Counted from the stretch's first letter, positions 51,947 through 62,738 are shown. The stretch is 64,000 bases of DNA from an uncultured Cycloclasticus sp. (GCA_913057515.1 CAJXOJ010000005.1:1-64000), one strand, 5' to 3'. Made by a program: numbers and translations. The notes: generated by a model from the sequence alone, not told the origin.

Positions 51947-52885
51947 CTACACCGTTACTTTTCTGTTAAAGCCCTTCAGTACAAGATTTAAAGCTGTTGG
52001 GTCCCCCGTCTGTAACCATGCCATGTCGGTCTGTTGACGTAACCAGGTGAACTGCCTTTTTGCCAACTGTCGTGTGGCAATAATCGCTTTTTCACGAAAG
52101 CTTTCTTCATCGAGCTCGCCTAGCAAATAACGCCAAGCTTGCCGATAACCAACGGCCCTAATCGCTGGCATCGAAGCCTCTAAGTCTTCCCTCTCAAATA
52201 GCAACCGAACTTCATTAATAAAGCCCTGATCCAGCATCATATCCATTCTTAAGGCAATTTTCTCATGCAATTGCGCGCGATCAACCGGCGCTATAGCAAA
52301 TTTAACCATATCGAAGGGCAAGGGTTGTTCTGCTTGCTCCGCTAACCAGTCCGTTTGACTCTTACCGGATATCAAATAAATTTCAAGTGCTCGCTGAATT
52401 CGTTGCGTATCGTTTTGGTGAATTCGTTTTGCTGCAACGGGGTCTATTTGTTTTAAGCGATCATGTACAGCATGCCAACCTGAAGCATTTGCCAACTCAT
52501 TTATCTCCTGCCGAATTTTTTCATTTGCATCCGGCAATTTAGCGATGCCATTTATGAGCACATGGAAATACAACATCGTCCCACCAACAAGAACCGGTAC
52601 CTTTCCTCGTGCAGAGATATCATGAATCAGCCCTAACGCTTTATCTCGAAATTCTCCTGCAGAAAAGCTTTCAGAAGGGTCCAATATGTCAATCAGGTGG
52701 TGTTTAATACCGTCACGCTCTTTTAGGTCAGGCTTTGCGGTTCCAATATCCATACCTCGGTAAACCAGAGCAGAATCAACGCTAATGATTTCACCATCAA
52801 GCTTTTTAGCGATATCAATTCCTAGCGCCGTTTTACCTGAGGCTGTTGGCCCCATCAGTAAAATAATGCGCGGCAACGTTAGCAC
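51947..52885 (-). CDS. miaA: tRNA dimethylallyltransferase
   Basis: LLMGPTASGKTALGIDIA, SVDSALVYRGMDIGTAKP, ALGLIHDISARGKVPVLVGGTMLYF. Confidence 0.97.
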   Translation of the reverse strand: MLTLPRIILLMGPTASGKTALGIDIAKKLDGEIISVDSALVYRGMDIGTAKPDLKERDGIKHHLIDILDPSESFSAGEFRDKALGLIHDISARGKVPVLVGGTMLYFHVLINGIAKLPDANEKIRQEINELANASGWHAVHDRLKQIDPVAAKRIHQNDTQRIQRALEIYLISGKSQTDWLAEQAEQPLPFDMVKFAIAPVDRAQLHEKIALRMDMMLDQGFINEVRLLFEREDLEASMPAIRAVGYRQAWRYLLGELDEESFREKAIIATRQLAKRQFTWLRQQTDMAWLQTGDPTALNLVLKGFNRKVTV

Positions 52886-52888
52886 AGT

Positions 52889-54706
52889 TTATTGCCCTCT
52901 TAGAAACAGCGAATCTAATTGCTTTGCATTAAGCAACACCCACGTGGGCCGCCCATGATTACACTGCCCGCTATTATCTGTTTGCTCCATATCTCGCAAG
53001 AGTGCATTCATTTCTATCTCTGTTAAACGTCGATTCGCTCTAATTGAACCATGACACGCCATGTTGCCTAATACCTCATAACAGGCCTCTTTAATGCTAT
53101 TTGATTCACCCGTTTGGGCAAGGTCTGTCAATATATTGCGAACCAATGCTTCGGCGCCCTCTACGGCTAACAAAACAGGAATAGCTCGAATAAGTATCGT
53201 ATTCGGCCCCGAGACACTCAAATTAAGCCCAAAACCATCCAGCATAGACTGATGTTGCTCAAAAACGAGCATTTCTTCGTCAGATAACTGAATTTTTTCC
53301 GGAATAAGTAAAGGCTGAGACGGCATATCGCCCGCATCATATTGTTTCTTCATTTTTTCATACACGATACGCTCATGCGCCGCATGCGTATCTACCAACA
53401 CTAACCCGCTTTCTGATTCTGCAAGAATATAGGTATTGTGTAAATGAGCAATAGCAAACCCCATCGGCGGTGCTTCGCCACTATCTTGAGTGACGGGCAT
53501 CTTGAAGGCCGAAGCACTGCTGCTCATATTAGGCGATGAAAAAGGCTCAGCCCGATTATAATTTGATGAAGGTTCTGAAATGGGCATCGGTATCGGTCGC
53601 TGCTGCATATCCGCATAAGTTGAGGGCATCTCAGTCAACGTTGGCTCAAGCGTTTTAACAGTATAGTGATCGCTTGGACGGACATCTGTTAACAGCTGTT
53701 TTATACGTCGATAAACAAAATCATGCACCGCCTTACTTTCTCGAAAACGCACCTCTAACTTTGCTGGGTGGGCATTAACATCGACTAGTGTTGGATCAAT
53801 ACTCAAATACAACACATACACGGGATGACGACCATGAAACAAGACATCTTGATAAGCCAAACGAACCGCGTGGTTTATGAGCTTATCTCGAATTAAGCGG
53901 CCGTTAACATAAAAAAACTGCATATCCGCTTGAGATCTTGAATAAGTAGGCAAACCGACCCAGCCTTGCAATGCTAAGTCGCCATTAATGACATCAACAT
54001 CTATCGATTCATGTACGAAACCATCACCACACAACAAGCCAACTCGGTGGTCTTTTTGTTCATTAGTCAACGCAGGCTTCAAGTCCATCACCTGTCGTTG
54101 ATTATGCTTAAGACTAAAGCCGACATCAAAGCGACTCAGCGCCATGCGTTTGACAACGGTCTCAATATGACCAAATTCTGTTTTATCTGTTTTAAGAAAT
54201 TTACGACGAGCAGGCGTATTATAAAAAAGTTCGCGTAATTCAACACTGGTGCCCACTGGGTGCGCCACCGGAACCGGATCAAGCTCAGCTTCTGTGCCAT
54301 CCGCTTTAACACACCACGCTGCATTTTCATTGGCCTGTCGTGACGTTAATGTCAAGCGTGAAACTGAGCTCATACTAGGCAAAGCCTCACCTCTAAAACC
54401 AAAGCTCAATACCGATTCTAAATCATGTAAGGAGCCTATTTTACTGGTCGCATGTCTGGATAAAGCCAAATCTAAATCAGACTTATTTATGCCACTGCCA
54501 TTATCACTAACCCGAATTAAGCGGGACCCACCTTCTTCTATTTCCACCACTACTTGAGTCGCGCCAGCATCTAATGAATTCTCAACTAACTCTTTAACAG
54601 CGGATGCAGGGCGCTCGATGACTTCGCCCGCAGCAATTTGATTGATTAGTTGTGGAGGTAATTGTTGAATAGACATGAGCTTCAATACGGTTGACATTTT
54701 ATACAA
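52889..54706 (-). CDS. mutL: DNA mismatch repair protein MutL
   Basis: GEVIERPASAVKELVENSLDAGAT, DNGSGI, GFRGEALPSMSSVS; C-terminal ACHGSIRANRRL and QCNHGRPTWV. Start could be slightly internal (MSTVLKLMSIQQL). Confidence 0.97.
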   Translation of the reverse strand: MYKMSTVLKLMSIQQLPPQLINQIAAGEVIERPASAVKELVENSLDAGATQVVVEIEEGGSRLIRVSDNGSGINKSDLDLALSRHATSKIGSLHDLESVLSFGFRGEALPSMSSVSRLTLTSRQANENAAWCVKADGTEAELDPVPVAHPVGTSVELRELFYNTPARRKFLKTDKTEFGHIETVVKRMALSRFDVGFSLKHNQRQVMDLKPALTNEQKDHRVGLLCGDGFVHESIDVDVINGDLALQGWVGLPTYSRSQADMQFFYVNGRLIRDKLINHAVRLAYQDVLFHGRHPVYVLYLSIDPTLVDVNAHPAKLEVRFRESKAVHDFVYRRIKQLLTDVRPSDHYTVKTLEPTLTEMPSTYADMQQRPIPMPISEPSSNYNRAEPFSSPNMSSSASAFKMPVTQDSGEAPPMGFAIAHLHNTYILAESESGLVLVDTHAAHERIVYEKMKKQYDAGDMPSQPLLIPEKIQLSDEEMLVFEQHQSMLDGFGLNLSVSGPNTILIRAIPVLLAVEGAEALVRNILTDLAQTGESNSIKEACYEVLGNMACHGSIRANRRLTEIEMNALLRDMEQTDNSGQCNHGRPTWVLLNAKQLDSLFLRGQ

Positions 54707-54744
54707 ACAGATGTCATCTATTGTATCGAAAAATAACCCACAGA

Positions 54745-56094
54745 CTAACTGGGTATTTGGATTACTTGACCCACTTTAATAGTACTACTACGCATCGCAT
54801 TTGCTTTTTTTAACGATGATAATGAAACCCGGTGGCGCTGAGCGATCTCCGATAGGGTATCACCTCTTCTTATTTTATATGTGGCCTTTGCTATCCTCAA
54901 CGTGGGTGTGGATGGTAAACGCTGGTTTGCAAAATACCTTTTAACGCCTTTTAAAATAGCATTCGCCACCTTTGACTGATGCTTCGGACTTCGTAATTTA
55001 GCTTCTTCATTCTTATTTGATATAAATGCCGTTTCTATCAAAATAGAGGGGATATCAGGTGATTTCAATACCATAAACCCCGCTCGTTGAACTTGCTTTT
55101 TATGAACATGCCCAACGCCTTTTAAATTCTTTAACACCTCGCCAGCTACTGTTGCACTGGCATCTTCAGTATGGTTTTGTGACAAATCCAAAAGCACGGA
55201 CGCTAACACGCCACCTTTATCATCTAAACTCACGCCACCGACTAAATCTGCCGAGTTTTCGCTATTGGCCAACCATCTTGCCGCTTCACTACTGGCACCT
55301 CGGTTAGACAAGACGTATACCGACGAGCCTCTCGCCCGTTGATCCTTAAACGCATCAGCATGAATCGAAACAAACAAATCAGCTTTAGCCCGACGAGCTT
55401 TTTCCATTCGCTGACGCAACCCAATGTAGTAATCGCCGGTTCGCACTAAATATGCCTCCATATTAGGCTGCTTGTTAACCAATGCCGCCAACTTTTTAGC
55501 AATCGCCAACACCACTACCTTTTCACGGGTACCTCTATGACCTCTAGCACCCGGGTCTTCACCACCATGCCCAGCATCAATAGCAACAATCCATTTATGA
55601 CTCTTGACCGCACTGGCTGATTTTTTTACTGCTAATGATTGCTTGCCTGTGCTTTTTTGTTTTGGGTATAAATCAACTACTAAACGATGGCCATAATTAG
55701 CATTAGGTACTAATAAAAAGCTTTTCGCGCTCACGGTTGTTTTTAAATCAATCACCACACGCAAGTCTTTATCATGACGAGGAGCCTGCCGTATTAAACT
55801 AATAACCTTATGACTCGATGAAAACTCAGGCAGCGTTGCATCAAATTTAACGCCCGTTAGATCTAAGACTAAACGAGGTGGATTATCCAGCGTAAACACC
55901 TTATGGACGACGGGCGATGAAAGCCCAAGCACTATGCGCGTGTGATCAGGCGCTGTCCAAAATCGCAGTGATTCAACGCTTTTATTCGAGGCAGCCAGTG
56001 CCGCCTCGCTGATTGACAGCAAAAAAACAAGCAGTATCGACATTAAAAAATGCGTAGCTAGCTTAAAGTTATTCGAGAATAGTTTCATAAGCAA
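54745..56094 (-). CDS. amiB: N-acetylmuramoyl-L-alanine amidase (AMIN + Amidase_3 + LysM)
   Basis: IVAIDAGHGGEDPGARGHRGTREK, FVSIHADAF, VLIETAFISN; LysM YKIRRGDTLSEIAQRHRVSLSSLKKAN. Confidence 0.92.
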   Translation of the reverse strand: MLMKLFSNNFKLATHFLMSILLVFLLSISEAALAASNKSVESLRFWTAPDHTRIVLGLSSPVVHKVFTLDNPPRLVLDLTGVKFDATLPEFSSSHKVISLIRQAPRHDKDLRVVIDLKTTVSAKSFLLVPNANYGHRLVVDLYPKQKSTGKQSLAVKKSASAVKSHKWIVAIDAGHGGEDPGARGHRGTREKVVVLAIAKKLAALVNKQPNMEAYLVRTGDYYIGLRQRMEKARRAKADLFVSIHADAFKDQRARGSSVYVLSNRGASSEAARWLANSENSADLVGGVSLDDKGGVLASVLLDLSQNHTEDASATVAGEVLKNLKGVGHVHKKQVQRAGFMVLKSPDIPSILIETAFISNKNEEAKLRSPKHQSKVANAILKGVKRYFANQRLPSTPTLRIAKATYKIRRGDTLSEIAQRHRVSLSSLKKANAMRSSTIKVGQVIQIPS

Positions 56095-56100
56095 CTGTTT

Positions 56101-56517
56101 TTATGAGTCTTTATACTTAGATATTAACAGTTCTCGCTCACTTTCGTAAATATTTATTTTGATGATCAAATCTGGTTCAGGCAATAAGCCTTCGGCTTTT
56201 TCCGGCCACTCAACAAAACAAACCGATTCCTCGTTTAAGTAATCACGCATCCCCATATATTCCAATTCTTCGCCTCCCATCAAACGATACAAATCAAAGT
56301 GAAAAACCGGGAGCTTGTTGATCGTATAAGGTTCAACTAAGTTATACGTTGGGCTTTTAACAGAACCTTTATGCCCCAGACCTTTTAGAATGCCACGAAC
56401 TAAAGTTGTTTTCCCCGCACCTAAGTCACCCACTAAAAACACCAACATGCCGGGTGTTAACTGTGACGCGAGTCGCTCACCAGCATCCAACATGGCCTGC
56501 TCATTTTTAATAATCAT
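56101..56517 (-). CDS. tsaE: tRNA t6A biosynthesis ATPase TsaE
   Basis: FLVGDLGAGKTTLVRGILKGLG, KSPTYNLVEPY, FHFDLYRL. Confidence 0.95.
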   Translation of the reverse strand: MIIKNEQAMLDAGERLASQLTPGMLVFLVGDLGAGKTTLVRGILKGLGHKGSVKSPTYNLVEPYTINKLPVFHFDLYRLMGGEELEYMGMRDYLNEESVCFVEWPEKAEGLLPEPDLIIKINIYESERELLISKYKDS

Positions 56518-57349
56518 TCATTAACCCACGTATCGGTTGCATTAAATCACTTGCCAACAAACCAACCATTCCTTGCAATGCGGCACGGTCACCAGCAGTG
56601 GCGTGTAGAACAACACCTAACTTTGCCGCCTCTAGGCAGGTTAAACCTTGCGCAACTAGACCCGAAATCACCCCTGTTAACACATCACCCATTCCACCTG
56701 ATGCCATCCCGGGATTACCTGCATCGCACCTATAAACAACACCTTCGCCATCAAAAATCAAACTACCCGAGCCTTTTAAAACAATCACACCACCGTATTG
56801 ATGCTGGAGCGTCTTGACCGCTGCCAGCCGGTCTTTTTGAATATCATCTGTTGAACACTTCAATAACCTCGCTGCTTCGCCAACATGTGGCGTTAATATC
56901 CACTGATTATTTTTTCGCGGCGAGTTCGATAATAGGTTCAGCGCATCTGCATCCACTACCATTGGTAAATTAATATCCAGTGCCTGTTCAAACAATTGAG
57001 TTGACCAACGTGTTTGCCCTAAGCCCGGCCCTAAGCCAATCACGTTACATTTTTTGCTGAGCGATAGCAGACTTTTTGCATCTACAATTCCATGGCACAT
57101 CAATTCTGGCCTAGCCATTGTAATACCAGCTGCGTGTTCTACCTTTGTAGCAACACTCACTAAACCACTGCCCACCCTTAATGCTGCTTCTGAGGCTAAA
57201 CGTATAGCACCACTAAACCCCGTATTACCGCCAACCAATAAACTATGCCCAAAATAACCCTTATGCGAGTCTTCGGCTCTAGAAGGCATCTTTTTTATCA
57301 GCCCATCAAATGACAACACAGTTACGTTAGTTTGTACAATTTCAGACAT
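56507..57349 (-). CDS. nnrD: ADP-dependent NAD(P)H-hydrate dehydratase (dehydratase domain only)
   Basis: GYFGHSLLVGGNTGFSGA, VVDADALNLL, LTPHVGEAARLL, GNPGMASGGMGDVLTGVI; 280 aa, no N-terminal epimerase domain. Confidence 0.92.
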   Translation of the reverse strand: MSEIVQTNVTVLSFDGLIKKMPSRAEDSHKGYFGHSLLVGGNTGFSGAIRLASEAALRVGSGLVSVATKVEHAAGITMARPELMCHGIVDAKSLLSLSKKCNVIGLGPGLGQTRWSTQLFEQALDINLPMVVDADALNLLSNSPRKNNQWILTPHVGEAARLLKCSTDDIQKDRLAAVKTLQHQYGGVIVLKGSGSLIFDGEGVVYRCDAGNPGMASGGMGDVLTGVISGLVAQGLTCLEAAKLGVVLHATAGDRAALQGMVGLLASDLMQPIRGLMNDY

Positions 57350-57422
57350 AAAGGACTACTCGGTATAAGCGTTAGTTAGAGATAGCTAAATTCAATTAAC
57401 ATTTTAATGTATCCTACCGCAG

Positions 57423-58520
57423 ATGGATGCAAACAACATCGACTTCAAACAACTTGCCCACGAAATAAAGTTACTAGGCCACTCGCTTGGTTTTCAACAA
57501 GTCGGCATTACCGACATTGATTTATCATCGGCTGAAGAGCAATTGAATAACTGGCTACAGGCTGGTTTTCACGGCGAGTTAGATTACATGCATAAGCATG
57601 GCACTAAGCGAACTCGCGCTGATGAATTACACGCAGGTACGATTCGTATCATTTCTTGCAGGATGGATTATTTACCAGAACCGATGAAGCAAACAGACGC
57701 GTTAATGGAAGACCCTATTCGCGCCTATATTTCACGTTATTCTTTAGGTCGTGACTACCACAAAGTTCTGCGCAAAAAACTACAAAAACTGGCCACGCTT
57801 ATTGAACAAAAAATAGGCCCCTTTGGCTATCGCGCATTTGTTGATAGCGCCCCTGTTATGGAAAAAGCCATCGCAGAAAAGGCCGGTTTAGGCTGGATAG
57901 GTAAACACAGTAATGTGCTCAACAAGGAAGCTGGCTCTTGGTTTTTCTTAGGCGAATTATATGTTGATTTACCCTTACCTTGCGACCCAGCCGCTGAAGA
58001 ACATTGTGGCCGATGCACCGATTGCATTGATGTTTGCCCAACCAAGGCCATTGTTGCCCCCTATATTGTTGACGCACGGCGCTGTATCTCATATTTGACC
58101 ATCGAGCTTAAAGGCTCTATTCCGGTAGAGTTTCGTCATGCAATAGGCAACCGTATTTATGGCTGTGATGACTGCCAACAAACCTGCCCGTGGAATAGGT
58201 TTGCCAATATCACCGAGGAGTCCGACTTTTTTGCTCGTCATCATTTAGATACCGTGAGCTTAGTTGATATTTTCCTATGGGATGAAGCAACCTTCTTGTC
58301 CACCACTGAAGGCTCAGCCATTCGCAGAATCGGCTATGAAAGTTGGATTAGGAACATTGCTATAGCCTTAGGCAATGCCCCCCATAATAGCCACATCGTC
58401 GACACACTAAAGAAAAAACAGCACGACAAAAGCCCTATTATTCGTGAACACGTTCAATGGGCTATTGAACAGCAAGAAAGCCATTTAATACCTCTTGAAG
58501 TAGAGTCCGCGTCATTATAA
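57423..58520 (+). CDS. queG: Epoxyqueuosine reductase
   Basis: CGRCTDCIDVCPTKAI and CDDCQQTCPWNRF 4Fe-4S motifs; DSAPVMEKAIAEKAGLGWIGKHSN. Confidence 0.96.
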   Translation: MDANNIDFKQLAHEIKLLGHSLGFQQVGITDIDLSSAEEQLNNWLQAGFHGELDYMHKHGTKRTRADELHAGTIRIISCRMDYLPEPMKQTDALMEDPIRAYISRYSLGRDYHKVLRKKLQKLATLIEQKIGPFGYRAFVDSAPVMEKAIAEKAGLGWIGKHSNVLNKEAGSWFFLGELYVDLPLPCDPAAEEHCGRCTDCIDVCPTKAIVAPYIVDARRCISYLTIELKGSIPVEFRHAIGNRIYGCDDCQQTCPWNRFANITEESDFFARHHLDTVSLVDIFLWDEATFLSTTEGSAIRRIGYESWIRNIAIALGNAPHNSHIVDTLKKKQHDKSPIIREHVQWAIEQQESHLIPLEVESASL

Positions 58521-58569
58521 ATGGTGCGCCTTCCAAACCATCAGCTTCTGGTCATCAACTCGTGTTAGG

Positions 58570-59118
58570 TTAATCCACTTTAATAAAGTGTTGCCTATAA
58601 TATTTAAGCTCTTCGATTGATTCAATAACATCATCTAAGGCTTGATGTGTTGCCTGCTTTTTAAAGCCTTTCATTATCTCAGGCGCCCAACGACTCGCTA
58701 GTTCTTTTAACGTGCTAACATCCAAGTTTCTATAATGAAAAAACGCTTCTAATGTTGACATGTAGTTCGCCATAAAGCGACGATCTTGACAGATACTGTT
58801 ACCGCACATTGGCGAAGCACCTTTTGGAACCCATTTTTCTAAAAACTCTATCGTTTCCAGCTCCGCATCGTTTTCTGTTAGTGAGCTATTCAACACCCGT
58901 TCAATTAACCCTGATTGACCATGGTGTTTCTGATTCCAATCATCCATCGCATCCATGGTTTCTTTACTTTGATGTACTGCCAGTACTGGGCCTTGTGCCA
59001 ATATATTCAATGCCTTATCGGTCACAACCGTCGCTATTTCAATGATAGAATCTGTAGCAGGTTCTAAACCGGTCATTTCAAGGTCGATCCATATTAAATT
59101 TTGTTTGTCTTGAGACAT
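58570..59118 (-). CDS. orn: Oligoribonuclease
   Basis: [28 protein letters not shown] (DEDDh), [16 protein letters not shown]. Confidence 0.97.
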   Translation of the reverse strand: MSQDKQNLIWIDLEMTGLEPATDSIIEIATVVTDKALNILAQGPVLAVHQSKETMDAMDDWNQKHHGQSGLIERVLNSSLTENDAELETIEFLEKWVPKGASPMCGNSICQDRRFMANYMSTLEAFFHYRNLDVSTLKELASRWAPEIMKGFKKQATHQALDDVIESIEELKYYRQHFIKVD

Positions 59119-59173
59119 CGTTTTACCTATTATCTAAATTAAAACCTTACTAACGCGATCTGTTAATAAAATC

Positions 59174-60427
59174 ATGAATGAGTTTAGCCATCTATTTCTA
59201 TTTCTTTTATCTGTCTCAACGGTATTAAGCCTTTGGCTCAATAGGCGTCAAATGTCGTATATCATGCACCATCGTGGCAAAGTACCCAATGATTTTAGCG
59301 AAAAAATTGATTTAACCGCCCACCAAAAAGCTGCTGATTACACTATTGCTAAAACTAAATTAGCTAATTTAAGCGCCGTCATCGGTAGCACTATATTAGC
59401 CCTATTAACCTTAGGCGGTATTCTAAATATCATTGCCGATGCATCCAACAGTTATATTGATAGCACCCTATGGGCTGGCGTCGCGTTAATGATGTTTGTT
59501 TTTATAGCCTCACATCTAATAGAGCTGCCGATCGATATTTATCAAACATTCAAAATAGAACAGCAGTTTGGCTTTAACCGCTCGAGTGTTAGCCAATTTG
59601 TTAAAGATCAATTTTTACAGCTCAGCTTAATGCTCGTCATTGGCATCCCTATTTTGTACGCCTTACTTTGGGTCATGGGTGAGATGGGCGATTACTGGTG
59701 GCTGTATGCTTGGTTGCTAACCGTTAGCTTTACTTTTTTAATGACCTGGTTAGTACCGACGTTTATTGCACCCTTATTTAACAAATTCACCCCGCTTGAA
59801 GATGAACAACTAGCATCACGCATCACTCAATTATTTGAACGTTGCGGCTTTAACAGCAAAGGGATTTATGTCATGGATGGCTCACGTCGTTCTGGACATG
59901 GCAACGCGTACTTCACCGGCATCGGTAATAATAAACGCATCGTTTTTTATGACACACTAATTGAGTCGCTTAACACAGATGAAATTGAAGCCGTGCTTGC
60001 CCATGAATTAGGTCATTTTAAATGCAAACACATTACAAAACAGATGATTGTTTCAACCGTCACCACGCTGATGGGCTTTGCCCTTTTAGGTTGGCTTAAA
60101 CAGCAGCCTTGGTTTTTTGATGGGCTCGGTGTCAACCAAGTAAATAATGCGGTCGCCCTACTACTATTTATTTTGGTGTTACCTATTTTCACCACCTTCC
60201 TACAACCCATTAGTAGTTACTTCCAACGCAAGTTTGAGTTTGAAGCCGATACCTTCGCCAGCACGATGGCTAAACCAGAATATTTAATTCAAGCACTGGT
60301 CAAACTGTACCGTGAAAATGCAAGCACACTCACACCCGATCCACTCTACTCAAGCTTTCACCATAGCCACCCACCAGCAGGCATTAGAATTAATCACTTG
60401 AAAAAGTTAGCTGCTGCAACACCTTAA
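59174..60427 (+). CDS. M48 family metalloprotease (Ste24/CAAX prenyl protease-like)
   Basis: EAVLAHELGHFKCKH (HExxH), FEFEADTFASTM; multi-TM. Confidence 0.9.
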   Translation: MNEFSHLFLFLLSVSTVLSLWLNRRQMSYIMHHRGKVPNDFSEKIDLTAHQKAADYTIAKTKLANLSAVIGSTILALLTLGGILNIIADASNSYIDSTLWAGVALMMFVFIASHLIELPIDIYQTFKIEQQFGFNRSSVSQFVKDQFLQLSLMLVIGIPILYALLWVMGEMGDYWWLYAWLLTVSFTFLMTWLVPTFIAPLFNKFTPLEDEQLASRITQLFERCGFNSKGIYVMDGSRRSGHGNAYFTGIGNNKRIVFYDTLIESLNTDEIEAVLAHELGHFKCKHITKQMIVSTVTTLMGFALLGWLKQQPWFFDGLGVNQVNNAVALLLFILVLPIFTTFLQPISSYFQRKFEFEADTFASTMAKPEYLIQALVKLYRENASTLTPDPLYSSFHHSHPPAGIRINHLKKLAAATP

Positions 60428-60536
60428 TTTTGAAGCATCGTATGAAAAAACTCTTAAGTTTGGCTTTATTGACCTTAATTAAAGCCAAGCTTGAGCACTC
60501 CCCAGAGGTTTCAATTAGTCATATGGCCTGCTTATC

Positions 60537-61460
60537 ATAAACAAACAGTCACACTCGGCTAAGCAGCAAAACCAAGCAGTTATTAAAGGTCGTATCGTTG
60601 CACACTTAGGCAAAGCCTTGATCGTTGAAGCTGAGGACGGAATCACCGCGCGCTGCAAAAAGCGCACTCAACTACAACAACCTGCTGTTGGTGATAACGT
60701 CGAGTGGATAAAAACTGAAGAAGGCGCTGGCCGCGTAGAAAAGGTATTAGAACGAAGGTCTTTACTTTCCAGGCCCGCTAAAAATGGCCAAACCAGACCG
60801 GTTGCCGCAAATTTAGATCAAATTGTAGCTATTCTAGCGGTCAAACCGACAATCGACCCTTTATTACTTGACCAATACCTCATTGTTAGTGAATTCCAAG
60901 ATATTAAGCCCCTTATCGTCTTAAACAAAGTAGACCTTTTAGATGAACAATCGCGACTACAGGTGGACGAACTCATCATGCTCTATAGACGTTTGAGCTA
61001 CGAAGTGATCGAAGTCAGCGCCGCAAAAAAAACCGGGTTGGATATGTTAAGGGAACGATTAAAAGATAAAACCAGCATTCTTGTCGGTCAATCTGGTGTT
61101 GGCAAATCAACCATTACCAATGCCCTACTGCCCGATTTAGACATTCAAACAAAAGCACTCTCAACTGCCTCTGGCTTAGGTAAACATACCACCACTTCAT
61201 CTACCTTATATAAACTACCCGAGGGCGGCGACATTATTGATAGCCCAGGGGTTAATATATTTGGCCTAGCGCATATCACTGAACAGAATTTAGCCTATGG
61301 TTACCGTGAAATAAAACAACTCGCTGACCAATGCAAATATTCTAACTGCTTGCATTTAAAAGAACCTAAGTGCGCCGTTAAAGATGGCGTGGATAATGGC
61401 AGCATTTCAAAACAACGTTATTTAAGGTATTTAAAACTACGAGACAAGCTGGCTTACTAA
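60537..61460 (+). CDS. rsgA: Ribosome small-subunit-dependent GTPase A (start codon uncertain)
   Basis: Circularly permuted GTPase: LNKVDLLDE, GQSGVGKSTITNALLPD, DSPGVNIFGL; Zn-binding C-terminus CKYSNCLHLKEPKCAV. The ORF track starts at TTG 60618, but NKQSHSAKQQNQAVIKGRIVAHLGKA is in frame upstream; no ATG/GTG/TTG after the stop at 60516. Confidence 0.85.
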   Translation: MNKQSHSAKQQNQAVIKGRIVAHLGKALIVEAEDGITARCKKRTQLQQPAVGDNVEWIKTEEGAGRVEKVLERRSLLSRPAKNGQTRPVAANLDQIVAILAVKPTIDPLLLDQYLIVSEFQDIKPLIVLNKVDLLDEQSRLQVDELIMLYRRLSYEVIEVSAAKKTGLDMLRERLKDKTSILVGQSGVGKSTITNALLPDLDIQTKALSTASGLGKHTTTSSTLYKLPEGGDIIDSPGVNIFGLAHITEQNLAYGYREIKQLADQCKYSNCLHLKEPKCAVKDGVDNGSISKQRYLRYLKLRDKLAY

Positions 61461-61801
61461 CCCGGCGGCCATTGCATCGTTCGACCACCTAATACATGTA
61501 GGTGGATATGGTAAACCTCCTGTCCTGCATCTTGCTTACAATTAAACACTGTTCGATAACCCGATTCAGCTATGCCTTCTATTTCAGCTACTTTTTTAGC
61601 TGCTTGCATTATCTCGCCCATTAGCAAGGTATCATCATCGGTCATATCAGCCAGTGTTGGTATATGCTTTTTGGGAATCACCAAGATATGTGTCGGCGCT
61701 CGCGGGTTAATATCCCTAAAAGCTAAAACAGAATCCGTCTCATAAACAATATCGGGGGTTATTTCACCCGCCACCATTTTGCAAAACAAACAGTCACTCA
61801 T
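61457..61801 (-). CDS. HIT family purine nucleoside phosphoramidase (HinT-like)
   Basis: CLFCKMVAGEI, HILVIPKKHIPTLADM, VYHIHLHVLGGR. Confidence 0.95.
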   Translation of the reverse strand: MSDCLFCKMVAGEITPDIVYETDSVLAFRDINPRAPTHILVIPKKHIPTLADMTDDDTLLMGEIMQAAKKVAEIEGIAESGYRTVFNCKQDAGQEVYHIHLHVLGGRTMQWPPG

Positions 61802-61812
61802 CCTTAACTCCT

Positions 61813-62409
61813 TTACACTTCGCTGCGGCCACTAAACGCATGAGATAGCGTTCCACTATCAATATATTCCAGCTCACCGCCAAACGGTACGCCATGCGCT
61901 ATCCGTGTTGCTTTAACATTATTTTTCTTAGCCATCTCACTGATATAGTGTGCGGTTGCTTCACCTTCAACAGTGGGGTTTGTTGCTAAAATAATTTCCT
62001 TAATCTTACCTAATTTTAACCTGTCGGTTAGTTTATCCAGGCCAATTTCAGACGGCCCTAAGCCATCTAATGGCGACAAACGGCCATTCAATACGAAGTA
62101 CAAGCCTTTAAATGAGGTCGCACCCTCTATCGCCATCACATCAGCAGGTGTTTCCACTATACATAAGATGTGCTGCTCTCGGCGTTCATCAGAACACAAA
62201 CCACAGATATCAGACGAGGTGAGCGTTTGACAAGTGGCACAATGTCCAATTTTATCGACCGCATCAGCAAGGCTTTGCGCTAATTGAAATGCCCCTTGAC
62301 GGTCACGTTCTAATAAATGGAACGCCATACGTTGCGCTGACTTTTGACCAACACCCGGCAAACAGCGCAACGCTTGCATAAGATCATTAAGTACTGGTTC
62401 TGCTGACAT
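61813..62409 (-). CDS. recR: Recombination protein RecR
   Basis: [18 protein letters not shown]4 zinc finger [16 protein letters not shown], Toprim, [16 protein letters not shown]. Confidence 0.97.
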   Translation of the reverse strand: MSAEPVLNDLMQALRCLPGVGQKSAQRMAFHLLERDRQGAFQLAQSLADAVDKIGHCATCQTLTSSDICGLCSDERREQHILCIVETPADVMAIEGATSFKGLYFVLNGRLSPLDGLGPSEIGLDKLTDRLKLGKIKEIILATNPTVEGEATAHYISEMAKKNNVKATRIAHGVPFGGELEYIDSGTLSHAFSGRSEV

Positions 62410-62411
62410 GG

Positions 62412-62738
62412 TTAAAAAGGTAATTTAAAACCGGGTGGCAATGACATACCCGCCGTCATTCCCGACATACTTTCTTTATTTTCATTTTCTACCTTACGAA
62501 CAGCATCATTAATAGCAGACACAATCAAGTCTTCAAGCATTTCTTGGTCATTATCGGCTATTAAGCTGGGATCAATCGATAAGCGCTTAGCTTCATGTTT
62601 ACCGGTTAAGACGACCTTTACTAGCCCGGCGCCCGACTCACCTGTTACTTCAAGCTCTGCCAATTTTTGCTGCGCTTCTTGCATTTTTTCCTGCATTTTT
62701 TGCGCTTGCTGCATCAAATCACCTAATTGATTTTTCAT
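62412..62738 (-). CDS. ybaB: YbaB/EbfC nucleoid-associated protein
   Basis: [56 protein letters not shown] between dnaX and recR. Confidence 0.95.
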   Translation of the reverse strand: MKNQLGDLMQQAQKMQEKMQEAQQKLAELEVTGESGAGLVKVVLTGKHEAKRLSIDPSLIADNDQEMLEDLIVSAINDAVRKVENENKESMSGMTAGMSLPPGFKLPF

